Source: DATBFX01 sp036558305 (GTDB lineage Bacteria; Chloroflexota; Chloroflexia; Thermomicrobiales; UBA6265). From it: 48,852 nucleotides of DNA. The translations under genes and the position numbers were made by a program. Numbering within the stretch: the first letter of the stretch is position 1; every line of letters begins with the position of its first letter. Shown here one piece after another: positions 1 to 7,891 of the stretch. The notes beneath the pieces are model-generated. The model had not been told where the DNA came from and searched no databases. It saw only the letters and a program-made list of their open reading frames with translations. The stretch is taken from contig DATBFX010000424.1 in the NCBI GenBank assembly GCA_036558305.1, positions 1 through 48,852 of the forward strand, in the 5' to 3' direction.

Positions 1-432
1 CGATTCGACAGTATCGCAAAGACGTTAGCGGTCGACACCTCACGGCGCCGTGTCTTACGCGGGATCGCGGCGGCGGTTGCCGGGCTGATCGTCGCACCGG
101 TGGCGCGCGGCCAGGCGGCGACCTGCTACGCCGCCGGCGACTCGTGCAACGTCGATTCCGAGTGCTGCGTCGGTACCTGCTCCTACGGCTACTGCCGCTG
201 CCCTGCCGGCAAGACAAACTGCAACGGACTCTGTCTCGACAATTGCCAGGGCTGCCCGACCGGTTGGATCAAGTGCAACGGTTTCTGCCGCGACCTCAAG
301 TCCGACGCCGGCAACTGCGGTGCTTGCGGCCACGCCTGCCAGAAGGGATCCCACTGTTCCAGCGGCAAGTGCTGCGGTCCGCGCCAGGTCAACTGCGGCG
401 GCAGTTGCGTTCCCCTGGAGCAGTGCGCGTAG
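1..432 (+). CDS. Cys-rich exported protein, Stig1-like repeats (5' end missing)
   Basis: The reading frame is open to the left edge, so the true start lies outside the window. The visible part begins with RFDSIAKTLAVDTSRRRVLR followed by an alanine/valine-rich hydrophobic stretch ending near VARGQA, which looks like a twin-arginine-type export signal. The mature part of about 100 residues holds 22 cysteines, with a repeated unit of the form NCNGLC, KCNGFC, NCGGSC and a middle block DLKSDAGNCGACGHAC. That spacing resembles the cysteine repeats of Stig1-like proteins seen in myxobacteria and Thermomicrobia. It is probably a disulfide-rich protein on the outside of the cell; its role is unknown. 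It runs convergently with modB, 17 bases away. Confidence 0.75.
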   Translation, partial: RFDSIAKTLAVDTSRRRVLRGIAAAVAGLIVAPVARGQAATCYAAGDSCNVDSECCVGTCSYGYCRCPAGKTNCNGLCLDNCQGCPTGWIKCNGFCRDLKSDAGNCGACGHACQKGSHCSSGKCCGPRQVNCGGSCVPLEQCA

Positions 433-449
433 CGGTCGCGCGGACTCGA

Positions 450-1325
450 TCACGACGCGGTCAGATCGCCGGCGCGTCCGCCGACGAGGCGCACGGCCAG
501 CAGCACCAGCATCGAGGCGACGAGGAGGACGGCGGAGAGCAGCAACGCCGTCGTCAGGTCGCCCGCCTCGTAGCGGCCGTAGATCGCCAGCGGCATCGTC
601 TGCGTTTTCCCGGCGAAATTGCCGGCGAACATGATCGTCGCCCCGAATTCGCCGACCGCCCGCGCCCAGGCGAGCACGGCGCCGGCCGCCAGACTCGGTC
701 GCGCCAGCGGCAGCGTCACCGACCAGAAAACCCGCGCCGGCGGGGCACCGAGATCGGCGGCGGCATCTTCCAGATCGCGGGCGACGCGCGCGAATCCGGC
801 CCGCGCCGCCCGCACGTAGAACGGTACCGACACGAAGATCTGGGCGAGCACGACCGCCGCGGTCGTGAAGCCGAGGGTGATCCCGACGTCGTCCAGGTGT
901 TTACCGGCGATGCCGCGCCGCCCAAACGCCATCAGCAACGCGATCCCGGCGACCGCCGGCGGCAGCACCATCGGCAGATCGATCAGCGTATTGACGAGAT
1001 GGATGCCCGGGAATCGACGACGTGCGAGCAGGTAGGCGAGCGGCGTCCCGAGCACAAGGATGACCGCCAGACTGATGCCGGTCGTGACGACCGTCAACTC
1101 CAACGCCTGCCGGAGCGTGTGTCGCGTCGCCTCGGTGAGCCGGGGGGCCTCACTCGCCCGGAGGACGAGGGCCAGCAGCGGCAACGCCAGAAACAGGACG
1201 AGCGCCGCGGCGGCGAGCCAGACGCCGGTGCTCAGTCCGACCGTCGCGCTGCCGTGCGGCGCGGTTTGGTACGTTGCGGTGGCCTCGTGGGTGGGCGCGA
1301 CATCCGCCGCGTCCCACCGCCTCAT
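450..1325 (-). CDS. modB: Molybdate ABC transporter permease
   Basis: This is the membrane subunit of a molybdate importer, 291 residues when started at the ATG in MRRWDAADV. It has about five to six hydrophobic helices, and the cytoplasmic EAA loop that docks on the ATPase is visible as AAADLGAPPARVFWSVTLPL, followed by ARPSL. The PMVLPPAVAGIALLMAFGRR stretch is typical of ModB/CysT-like permeases. A longer frame exists upstream but has no permease-like sequence, so I start at 1325; no ideal ribosome site precedes it (GGAG lies only one base from the ATG). modA lies 235 bases upstream on the same strand. No modC ATPase is adjacent, so the ATPase must be encoded elsewhere or lie outside the window. 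Confidence 0.88.
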   Translation of the reverse strand: MRRWDAADVAPTHEATATYQTAPHGSATVGLSTGVWLAAAALVLFLALPLLALVLRASEAPRLTEATRHTLRQALELTVVTTGISLAVILVLGTPLAYLLARRRFPGIHLVNTLIDLPMVLPPAVAGIALLMAFGRRGIAGKHLDDVGITLGFTTAAVVLAQIFVSVPFYVRAARAGFARVARDLEDAAADLGAPPARVFWSVTLPLARPSLAAGAVLAWARAVGEFGATIMFAGNFAGKTQTMPLAIYGRYEAGDLTTALLLSAVLLVASMLVLLAVRLVGGRAGDLTAS

Positions 1326-1384
1326 ACTCCGTTCCGGCGTGGCCCGCCGCCCTGTATCCTGACCGATCAAGACGTTCCTCGAGC

Positions 1385-1469
1385 GGGCGGACCGGCGATG
1401 TCCGCCCTTGTTTGAGGTTTGCGCCGTGGGAACCGGGCGGACATCGCCCAGCGGGCACCCGGTCCGCCC
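1385..1469. repeat. Degenerate pair of GGGCGGAC palindromes between modB and modA
   Basis: Positions 1385-1407 read as an imperfect palindrome with arms GGGCGGAC and GTCCGCCC. Positions 1435-1469 are the same unit in reverse orientation (GGGCGGACATCGCC ... GGTCCGCCC) with 12 extra bases inserted. This is the same family as the copies at 20561-20640, 35889-35964 and 42305-42334, but with a different centre. It lies in the modA-modB gap, so it could fold in the transcript and lower modB expression. Confidence 0.6.
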
Positions 1470-1560
1470 TTCATCCGGCGCCGGAGATCTCCCGGCCGGA
1501 TCTGCGTTCGCCAGTATGACCGACCCGATTCTTGCTCGACGATGGGGCGATCGGATCGGG

Positions 1561-2487
1561 TCACGGTTTCGGTTGGAAACCGTACGACTGGAGCGTCGCC
1601 TGTCCCTCGGGACCAAGCACGTAGTCGATAAGGGCTTGAGCCAAATCGGTCTTGCCACCCTTGACCGCGGCGATCGGGTATTGGGCGATCGGGTTGACCT
1701 CGGCCGGGATCTCGATCTGTTGCAATGAGTCGGCGACATCCGGGGTGACGTCGGTCACGTAGACGACGCCGGCATCGGCCTCACCGGTGCTGACCTTGGT
1801 CACGACCGCCTTCACGTTGTCCTCTTCCGAGACGACGTTGGCCGCGACCTTGTCCACGAAGCCCTCGCCGTAGGTGGCGGTGTCCTGCCCCATCGCGCAG
1901 AAGGACAGGCGCGCGTACTGCCCGACGGGCACCGACTCCTGGGCCAGGTCGAGCTTGACGCCGGGTTTCGCGAGGTCTGCCGGTGTCTGGATCCCGGCGG
2001 GGTTGTCCTTGGGGACGATGATGACCAGGCTATTCTGGACGAACACCGGTGCGTCGCCCTCGACCAAGTCCTTATCCCTGGCGGCGTTCATCTGCGTGAG
2101 GTTGGCCGAGGCAAAGACATCGGCCTTGGCGCCCTGTTCCATTTGCGTGACGAGCGCCTGCGAGCCGGCGAAGTTGTAGGTGATCGTCAGTCCCGGGTTT
2201 GCCGCTTCGAGGTCGGTCTTGATCTTGTTGAAGGAGTCGGTCAGCGAAGCGGCGGCGAAGACGGTGAGCTCGCCACCGCCAGAGGGGAAGGCGACCGGGC
2301 TCGCTTCTGCCGCCGGCGCGGTCGTTGCCGCCGCCGCGGCGGCAGCCGGCGACGCCGGTGGCGGGCATTCGATCGTGACCGCGCCGACCGCCTGCGGACG
2401 GGCGATCCCGCTGGTCGTCAACGCGGCGAACGCCAGGAAGAACGCCATAACCGGCGCGAACGAGCGACGGGACACGGTACGGGCCAC
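1561..2487 (-). CDS. modA: Molybdate ABC transporter substrate-binding protein
   Basis: This periplasmic-type binding protein captures molybdate for the ModB channel. The GTG at 2487 is chosen because AGGAGG sits eight bases upstream, giving 308 residues. The N-terminus VARTVSRRSFAPVMAFFLAF is a signal peptide, followed by a low-complexity linker rich in Ala, Thr and Pro that probably tethers the domain. The mature domain begins near ELTVFAAASLTDSF, the conserved oxyanion-binding loop of ModA. Later motifs are NFAGSQALVTQ, ADVFASAN and GVVYVTDV, where the Tyr is a usual ligand region. It is read before modB and away from mop. Confidence 0.93.
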   Translation of the reverse strand: MARTVSRRSFAPVMAFFLAFAALTTSGIARPQAVGAVTIECPPPASPAAAAAAATTAPAAEASPVAFPSGGGELTVFAAASLTDSFNKIKTDLEAANPGLTITYNFAGSQALVTQMEQGAKADVFASANLTQMNAARDKDLVEGDAPVFVQNSLVIIVPKDNPAGIQTPADLAKPGVKLDLAQESVPVGQYARLSFCAMGQDTATYGEGFVDKVAANVVSEEDNVKAVVTKVSTGEADAGVVYVTDVTPDVADSLQQIEIPAEVNPIAQYPIAAVKGGKTDLAQALIDYVLGPEGQATLQSYGFQPKP

Positions 2488-2560
2488 TTGTCTCCCTCCT
2501 CCGGTCGTGCAACAATCGTCAGGTGTCAGGTAGTCAGTGATTGAGTAGCATAGTGGTGGC

Positions 2561-2589
2561 AGCGTAGGACCGAGCGCGGAACCTGTCAA
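2561..2589 (-). promoter_or_regulatory. Candidate sigma-70 promoter of modA
   Basis: On the minus strand a perfect -35 box TTGACA (2589-2584) is followed after 17 bases by TACGCT (2566-2561), a partial -10 match. The predicted start lies about 65 bases before the modA GTG. The untranslated leader contains short direct repeats of the type GTCAGGTGTCAGG (2519 onward). A weaker plus-strand candidate for mop, TTGAGT-N18-TAGGAC (2541-2570), overlaps it. No ModE-type operator was recognised. Confidence 0.45.
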
Positions 2590-2613
2590 GGGGTCGCGGA
2601 CGGGAGGCCAGCA

Positions 2614-2823
2614 ATGGAAGTCAGCGCGCGAAACCAAATCCCCGGCAAGGTGAAGAACGTCGTTCTCGGCGGCGTGATGGCCGAGGTGACGGTCGACATC
2701 GGCGACGGGAAGGAGATCGTCGCGGCCGTGACCCGTGCCTCGGTCGAGCGACTCGGCATAACGGAAGGCGCCGAGGTGGTCGCGGTCATCAAAGCGACCG
2801 AGGTCATGATCGGCAAACGGTAA
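2614..2823 (+). CDS. Molbindin, single TOBE/Mop domain protein
   Basis: This 69-residue protein is one complete Mop/TOBE domain that binds molybdate or tungstate in the cytoplasm, as the Clostridium and Sporomusa Mop proteins do. Its motifs are SARNQIPGKV near the N-terminus, LGGVMAEVTVDIG, and the closing stretch AEVVAVIKATEVMIGK, all standard for the family. Stored oxyanion could feed molybdenum cofactor synthesis. GGGAGG precedes the ATG at suitable distance. It is transcribed away from modA and is followed 32 bases later by a molybdopterin-fold protein, which supports a molybdenum role. Confidence 0.92.
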   Translation: MEVSARNQIPGKVKNVVLGGVMAEVTVDIGDGKEIVAAVTRASVERLGITEGAEVVAVIKATEVMIGKR

Positions 2824-2855
2824 AACGTCCCGAGACAACGGAGAGGGGTATCCCG

Positions 2856-3431
2856 ATGAAAGCGCGAATCGGTTTCGCGTCGGTTGGTCTTGCCTTCTTG
2901 ATGGCCCTCTTCACCGTCGCCGCGCCCGGTGCGCTGCGATCCGCCGCCGCGTTGCAGGCATCGCCGGAAGCGTCGCCGGTTGCCGCGACCACGATCCAAC
3001 TGACCGGACTGGTCGAAAATCCCGGCGAATTGACCGTGGCCGATCTCCAGGGCATGACACCGCAGACCGTCGACGTCACGTTCCAGGCGGCCGGCAAAGA
3101 AGAGAAGCACACCTTCACCGGTGTCAAGCTCTGGGATGTTCTGGACAAGGCGAAACTCCAACTCGATCCAAAGCGCAAGAACGACCAACTCCGCAAGTAC
3201 GTGGTGCTGACGGCCCAGGACGGGTACGACGTGGTGATCTCCCTCGGCGAGATCGATCCCGGTTTCGGCAACCAATCGGTCCTGCTGGCCTGGGACCAGG
3301 ACGGCGCCCCGCTCACCGGCGAAGACGGTCCGGTGCGCCTCGTCACACCCGGCGACGTCAAGGGCGGTCGCTACGTCTACGGCGTCATCAAGATCGAAGT
3401 CCGCGACGTCGACAGCCCGCCGCGTGCCTGA
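2856..3431 (+). CDS. Secreted molybdopterin-binding-fold protein (sulfite-oxidase-like)
   Basis: The 191-residue product starts with a signal peptide (MKARIGFASVGLAFLMALFT) and an ASPEASPVA linker, then a single domain of about 130 residues that resembles the oxidoreductase molybdopterin-binding domain of the sulfite oxidase family. Visible family features are LTGLVENPGELTVADLQGM, FTGVKLWDVLDKA, DGYDVVISLGEID and GPVRLVTPGDVKGGRYVYGV. There is no cysteine anywhere in the protein, so the Cys that ligates Mo in sulfite oxidase is missing. It may bind another cofactor or none. GGAGAGGGG precedes the ATG. It is probably co-transcribed with mop. Confidence 0.75.
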   Translation: MKARIGFASVGLAFLMALFTVAAPGALRSAAALQASPEASPVAATTIQLTGLVENPGELTVADLQGMTPQTVDVTFQAAGKEEKHTFTGVKLWDVLDKAKLQLDPKRKNDQLRKYVVLTAQDGYDVVISLGEIDPGFGNQSVLLAWDQDGAPLTGEDGPVRLVTPGDVKGGRYVYGVIKIEVRDVDSPPRA

Positions 3432-3477
3432 TCCCTCGGGCGACCGGCCGCTCAGTCTCTTCATGCCGGGCGCGTTC

Positions 3478-3500
3478 GCCGGTCTGCTCCGCAGACCGGC
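3478..3500 (+). terminator. Hairpin after the mop operon
   Basis: Ten-base perfect arms (GCCGGTCTGC / GCAGACCGGC) enclose a three-base loop, 47 bases after the stop codon at 3431. No run of T follows, so it may act as a transcript-protecting or rho-assisted hairpin and not as a classical intrinsic terminator. Confidence 0.5.
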
Positions 3501-3573
3501 CGAATGGGCGATCCTGGCACGATACGGGTGTCTGCCCGTCAACTGACCGCTCGCTCGGCATACCCCAGTCCCT

Positions 3574-3821
3574 TAGAGCGTGTTATGGACTTGCCGGGAA
3601 CGCAACCGACACTCGATGAGGCGTGAGGTGGACGACTCCGACGAAACGAAGGCCCGAGGGCATGAGCGCCGATCGGGCTGGACCGGGCATCGAGCGCGGC
3701 GCCCGCGTTCGGTGCTGCCGATTTGCCTGTCGCGCATGGTCGCCTCCGATTCGTCGGCGATGCCGCCGTGTTTCCTCGCGGGCCGACGGTCCCGTCTGGC
3801 CCAAGTCCATAACACGCTCTA
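3574..3821. mobile_element. MITE-like element, 244 bp with 18-bp perfect terminal inverted repeats
   Basis: The ends GAGCGTGTTATGGACTTG (3576-3593) and its exact reverse complement (3802-3819) bound 244 bases. The dinucleotide TA lies directly outside both ends, which fits a TA target duplication as made by IS630/Tc1-type and some IS5-group transposases. No transposase fragment could be recognised inside. Small open frames run through it on both strands but look like nothing known. The element therefore looks non-autonomous, moved by a transposase elsewhere. Confidence 0.7.
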
Positions 3822-3858
3822 GCCCAGATTGTTCACCGACATAGCGAAAATCACCTCC

Positions 3859-3966
3859 CGTCATTCCGAGCGCAACCGAGGAATCGCCGGGAGCGCAGCG
3901 GAGGCGTCGTCGTGCCTGCGGGTCTCCTCTGGCGGAAAGAGATTCCTCGATAAGCCCGGAATGACG
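3859..3966. repeat. Intergenic inverted repeat CGTCATTCC...GGAATGACG
   Basis: The left side CGTCATTCCGAGCGCAACCG plus AGGAATC and the right side GATTCCTCG...CCGGAATGACG form an imperfect long inverted repeat of 108 bases. Units of this look (CGTCATTCCGAGCG...AGGAATC) are widespread intergenic repeats in many genomes. Together with the MITE it fills most of the 570-base gap between 3432 and 4001, which holds no gene. Confidence 0.6.
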
Positions 3967-4001
3967 ACCTGATTGCCCGAGGCATTCGTGAGTAATCCGC
4001 G

Positions 4002-4982
4002 TTAGCCGAGTTTCGCGATCACCCCTTCCTCAAACCGGTGCAGCGGGTCGAGGTCGTAGGCGAGACCCGGAATGTAGATGATGCCGTAGTCGGCTCCGGC
4101 TTCGATGCAGGTCCGGACCCGCTCGCCCAGTTCGTCGACCGTGCCGACGAAGTAGCCCTTGGCGAAATCCTCGTAGGAGATGTTGCCCATCGTCTCGCGG
4201 AGTTTGGCAGTTGCCTGGGCGGGATCGGCGCCCGGCGCCACCGGATAGACGTAGATCTCGGTCGAGCGGGTGATCTCGCCGTAGTCCCGATTCTCTCGCT
4301 CGCAATGGGCCTGCAGGATGGCGAGTTTTTCGGTGATGATCTCCGGTCTGCCACCGCCCACGTTGCAGGCGTCGCCGTACTGCGCCACCAACCGGAGGGT
4401 AACCTGCGGCCCGCCGCCGCCGATCCAGAGGGGAATCTTGCGCCCCGGTCTGGCGCTCTTCGGTTCGTTGATCGGTCTGTCGATCGAGTAGTACTTCCCG
4501 GAAAACGTCGGATTGTCTTCGGTCCACATCCTGTGGATGATCTGAACCCCCTCCCGGAATCTCGCCATCCGCTCCGGCGTCTCCGGGAACCCATACCCGT
4601 AGGCCCGCCACTCGTGCTCGTACCACCCCGCGCCATACCCGGCGAAAAGCCGGCCGTGACTGGCGGCGTCCACCGTCGAAGCGATCTTCGCGAAGAGGGC
4701 GGGATTTCGGTACCCGTTGCAATTGACCATCTGGCCGATGTTGACCCTGGTCGTGTCACGAGCGAGCGTCGCCGAGATCGTCCACGATTCGAAAACCGTG
4801 TTCATCGTCGGCGTCGGTACGGTGTGGAAATGATCGAAAACCCAGATCGAATCCCACGGCCCCGTCTCAGCCGCCCTGGCGACGTTGGTCATCGCTTCGA
4901 ACTGCTCGACCGGATCGGCGATCGCGGTGAGATCCATCTTCCAACCTTGCGGCACGAACACACCGAACTTCATCGCCGGCAT
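4002..4982 (-). CDS. LLM-class F420-dependent-type oxidoreductase
   Basis: This 326-residue protein belongs to the luciferase-like monooxygenase fold, a TIM barrel that uses FMN or coenzyme F420. Family features are MKFGVFVPQGW at the N-terminus, DSIWVFDHFHT, RVNIGQMVNCNGYRNPALFA, GRLFAGYGAGWYEHEWRAYG and KIPLWIGGGGP, the phosphate-binding loop. The start at 4982 (MPAMKFG) is preferred because GGAGGAG sits seven bases upstream; the inner ATG at 4973 would be too far. The substrate cannot be told from the sequence. It stands alone, with large intergenic gaps on both sides. Confidence 0.88.
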   Translation of the reverse strand: MPAMKFGVFVPQGWKMDLTAIADPVEQFEAMTNVARAAETGPWDSIWVFDHFHTVPTPTMNTVFESWTISATLARDTTRVNIGQMVNCNGYRNPALFAKIASTVDAASHGRLFAGYGAGWYEHEWRAYGYGFPETPERMARFREGVQIIHRMWTEDNPTFSGKYYSIDRPINEPKSARPGRKIPLWIGGGGPQVTLRLVAQYGDACNVGGGRPEIITEKLAILQAHCERENRDYGEITRSTEIYVYPVAPGADPAQATAKLRETMGNISYEDFAKGYFVGTVDELGERVRTCIEAGADYGIIYIPGLAYDLDPLHRFEEGVIAKLG

Positions 4983-5585
4983 GAACCGACTCCTCCCTTT
5001 CAGACGCACCCGCGTCAACACGCCGCCAAATCCCAGCGCGATCTCCGGACCACGAGCAGCGTAACTCAGGCCCAGCAGAGGCCCGCGCCTGCATAACAGT
5101 ATGCCTCTCGTCAGCTCAGGATCGGGAGTTGGCGTCCACGACGCTTGCCCGATCGGCGATCGGCACTGATCGAACCATCGCCGGGTGAAAGCCCTTCGCC
5201 TCACGCATGGCGCGGCACCGGTCGCGCATCCCAACCGAACCGTGGCGATCGGCGGATGACGGCCGGCAGACCGGCGGCCAGAGTCCGGTCCGTCGCAGAT
5301 GGCGCAACCGGGTCAACCGCATCAACTCATCGGGCGTCAACTCGTGCACGGCATCCAACCTTCTCGGCGAAACCTACCATCATTCGAGAAATCTCACCCG
5401 TACCCATCACTTTCGAACCATTGACAAAAAGGGCGCAGCCGATCTGTTCGCTTTTCCCAACGGTCGCCCGGCGGACGGGGGGCGGGCCCGGGCGGCGCCG
5501 ACGCCCGTCCCCGGTCGGCCGCCGATCCCCACCGCCCGGGCGCCGCAGGGCGTTCCCCCTCCGTGGGCAAGACCGCCACGAGCGG
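4983..5585. other. Long gap without a supported gene
   Basis: No frame in this stretch looks like a protein, and no RNA gene was recognised. A TTGACA at about 5421 has no convincing -10 partner. The gap continues through a dispersed repeat and a candidate promoter to the DAHP synthase start at 5875. Confidence 0.5.
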
Positions 5586-5625
5586 GAGCGCGCGGCCGGG
5601 TCCCGCCGGCTCCACGCCGACCCCC
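5586..5625 (-). repeat. Dispersed 40-bp repeat, copy A
   Basis: Read on the minus strand, this matches 25887-25926 at 38 of 40 positions (core TCGGCGTGGAGCCGGCGGGA). Both copies are intergenic. The mismatches are single substitutions, so it is a true repeat family and not only shared base composition. Confidence 0.65.
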
Positions 5626-5718
5626 GTACCGCCCGGTTCGCCCAGCATTGGTCGACGATGAGCGCGCGGCTTCCGCGTCGACTCTCCGCCGTCCGGCAGC
5701 GTCCGACCGTGTGGACCC

Positions 5719-5749
5719 TTGCCGAGTGGTGGCACTCTGGATAGAGTGC
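5719..5749 (+). promoter_or_regulatory. Candidate promoter overlapping a palindrome, upstream of DAHP synthase
   Basis: TTGCCG (5719-5724), a 17-base spacer and TAGAGT (5742-5747) form a plausible sigma-70 promoter. A perfect hairpin or operator, GCACTCT-GGAT-AGAGTGC (5732-5749), covers the -10 box. A repressor binding there would block initiation, but no regulator is identified. Confidence 0.4.
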
Positions 5750-5874
5750 ATCGGTAGGCGAATGGCCGGGCGATCGTGCTCCGCGATTGGGGCGCGACGT
5801 TTCGACCAGCCCGCAACGCCTGCGTGACCGAATTCGCGGGCGTCGCCCGCCGCGACGTGAGAGGGAACCGGTCG

Positions 5875-7164
5875 GTGCTCGTCATCATGCAACCGGGAGC
5901 GTCCCCGGCCGCCGTCGACGCGCTCATTCGTGAAGCGGCCAGGGCCGGCCGCGACGCCGCGGTTTTCGACGACGCCGAGTCCGCCGTCGTTCACCTGAGC
6001 GGCGACAACTCCCCCGAGCTCGCCGAGTCCTTGGCTGCCGTTCCCGGTGTGGCTCGCGTCGTGCCTTCCCGCGAAACGGGGCGGCCCGTCACCAGCAACC
6101 TCCGCATCGCCGGCATCCGGCCGTTGGTTTCCCCCGACATCCTGGTCGAGCGGTTGCCGCTGTCCGATGCGGGAGCGGTGATGGTGCAGCGTGCCCGCCG
6201 CGAGGTCAGCCGCATCCTGAACGGAGCGGACGATCGCCTCCTGGTCGTCGTCGGGCCCTGCTCGATCCACGACCCGCGGGCCGCCCTCGATTACGCGCGG
6301 CGCCTCGCCCCGCTTGCGGAGGAGTTGGGGAGCGATCTCCGCGTCGTCATGCGCGTGTACTTCGAGAAACCGAGGACGACGGTCGGCTGGAAGGGACTCA
6401 TCAACGACCCGCACCTGGACGGCAGCTTCGCCGTCAACGAGGGGCTTCATCTTGCCCGGCAATTGCTCCTCGACGTGATCGCGCTGGGGTTGCCGGCGGG
6501 GTGCGAATTCCTCGACCCGATCACCCCGCAGTTCATCGCCGATGCCGTCACCTGGAGCGCGATCGGCGCCCGCACCACCGAAAGCCAGGTCCACCGCAAC
6601 CTCGCCTCCGGTCTCTCGATGCCCGTCGGGTTCAAAAACGGCACCGGCGGTGACGTCCAAATCGCGATCGACGCCATGCACGCCGCGTCCTACACCCACC
6701 AGTTCATGAGCGTCACCGAACAGGGCGTGGCCGCGATCGTGGTTACCCGCGGCAACCGGGATACCCACCTCATCCTGCGCGGCGGTCACAGCGGTCCGAA
6801 CTACGATGCCGAGAGCGTGCAACAGACCCTGGTGGCCCTGCGTGCCGGCAAGGTGCCTCCCCGTGTGATGATCGATTTCAGCCACGGCAACAGCAGCAAG
6901 GATTACCGCCGTCAGCCGGTCGTTGCCCGCGCCGTCGCCGAGCAGGTGGTCGCGGGCGAATCCGGCATCATCGGCGTCATGCTCGAAAGTTTCCTCGTCG
7001 ACGGTCGCCAGGACCTCGCCGACCCCAAAAACCTGGCATTCGGCCAGAGCGTTACCGACGGCTGCCTGGGTTGGGAGATGACCGCGCCGATCCTCGAGGA
7101 ACTGGCGGCTACCGTGCGCGACCGCCGCACCCGGCTTGTCAGGCGAAACACGGCGCCCGCGTGA
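5875..7164 (+). CDS. 3-deoxy-7-phosphoheptulonate synthase (AroG type) with extra N-terminal domain
   Basis: The enzyme condenses phosphoenolpyruvate and erythrose 4-phosphate, the first step of the shikimate pathway. With the GTG at 5875 (GAGAGGG nine bases upstream) it has 429 residues. Residues from about 75 match E. coli AroG closely: GPCSIHDP with the metal-binding Cys near 129, VMRVYFEKPRTTVGWKGL, EFLDPITPQ, GARTTESQVHR, VGFKNGTGG, DFSHGNSSK and IIGVM.ES. Residues 1 to about 65 (VLVIMQPGASPAAVDALIRE, then VPGVARVVP) instead resemble the ferredoxin-like regulatory domain found on type I-beta DAHP synthases such as that of Thermotoga. That combination is unusual. GTG codons at 5776 and 5824 are alternative starts with weaker support. 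Confidence 0.9.
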   Translation: MLVIMQPGASPAAVDALIREAARAGRDAAVFDDAESAVVHLSGDNSPELAESLAAVPGVARVVPSRETGRPVTSNLRIAGIRPLVSPDILVERLPLSDAGAVMVQRARREVSRILNGADDRLLVVVGPCSIHDPRAALDYARRLAPLAEELGSDLRVVMRVYFEKPRTTVGWKGLINDPHLDGSFAVNEGLHLARQLLLDVIALGLPAGCEFLDPITPQFIADAVTWSAIGARTTESQVHRNLASGLSMPVGFKNGTGGDVQIAIDAMHAASYTHQFMSVTEQGVAAIVVTRGNRDTHLILRGGHSGPNYDAESVQQTLVALRAGKVPPRVMIDFSHGNSSKDYRRQPVVARAVAEQVVAGESGIIGVMLESFLVDGRQDLADPKNLAFGQSVTDGCLGWEMTAPILEELAATVRDRRTRLVRRNTAPA

Positions 7165-7435
7165 CGCGTTCGACCGGTCGGGGACGGCTTCGGCGACGTG
7201 CACGGCGCGACATTGCTAGCTGCCGCCCGTAGTGGGACGTAAAATGACGACGTTGGACGGCCTCGTGAGTCAGCAGTTCGTGTCGACAGCGGCGGAACCG
7301 TGAGTGTCGAGGCTGGCGACCAGACGATCTGGATGGAGCTGCCGATCGGGTGTCGCGACGACAATGCCCACCGGCCTTCCCGGTGGCGGTCAGGCGGATG
7401 AGCGCATTCGACCCCAACCGCACAGGAGGACAGCG

Positions 7436-7891
7436 ATGGATCGGACATCACAGACATCGAAGTCGGCCGGGAGCGAGGCCACGGCGAGTGAGCCAGGGAT
7501 GGCGCTCGGTCCGACCGAGGCCGAGATCGAGGCCTGGGCGGAGCGCGTGCGGTTGCGGCGCCAGGCCTGGGTGGACGGCCCAACTGATGAAGAGCGGCAC
7601 GACTGGGCGGAGCGCGAGCAGGCGCGCCGGATGGCGCGGTTGGAGTATGAAGCCGAGTCCAGGTCCGCCACCGGTGACCGGGCGCGATTCGACCCGTATC
7701 AAGAGCGCCTCCGACTCCAGCGCCGCTACATCCGCGAGGCACGGCTGGCGACCGAGGGGCTCGGGGTCTGGATGGCGACCTGGCCGTTCCGCATGCTGGC
7801 CGATTTGGTGAGCGTCGGCCGGGAATGGGAAGAGGAGTCGCTGGGCCCGGCGCGCCGCCGCTGGATTCCCTTCTACGATGACGACGTGTAA
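7436..7891 (+). CDS. Hypothetical charged protein
   Basis: This is a 151-residue protein with no recognised family. It is rich in Glu, Arg, Ala and Trp, and residues about 30 to 110 look strongly helical (AEIEAWAERVRLRRQAW, EEERHDW-like segments, QERLRLQRRYIREARLA). The C-terminal end GPARRRWIPFYDDDV is short and acidic. A perfect AGGAGG stands six bases before the ATG, so translation is likely. A TAAAAT at 7240-7245 could be its -10 box, but no -35 was found. It sits between DAHP synthase and an AarF-type kinase, which gives no clear functional hint. Confidence 0.65.
   Translation: MDRTSQTSKSAGSEATASEPGMALGPTEAEIEAWAERVRLRRQAWVDGPTDEERHDWAEREQARRMARLEYEAESRSATGDRARFDPYQERLRLQRRYIREARLATEGLGVWMATWPFRMLADLVSVGREWEEESLGPARRRWIPFYDDDV

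Noticed and set aside
1326..1560. Molybdenum-cofactor riboswitch between modA and modB
   Set aside because: The visible structure is explained by the GGGCGGAC palindrome pair; I could not match the known Moco riboswitch core.
3580..3864. Short frames inside the MITE as a transposase remnant
   Set aside because: None of the frames shows a DDE motif or any IS5/IS630-like sequence.
5394..5927. A 177-codon minus-strand gene upstream of DAHP synthase
   Set aside because: It is Pro/Gly/Arg-rich, includes the dispersed repeat and the promoter region, overlaps the DAHP synthase start and has no ribosome site or family.
5407..7203. A 598-codon minus-strand frame opposite DAHP synthase
   Set aside because: Low-complexity product without family features; it is the complement of a highly conserved enzyme.
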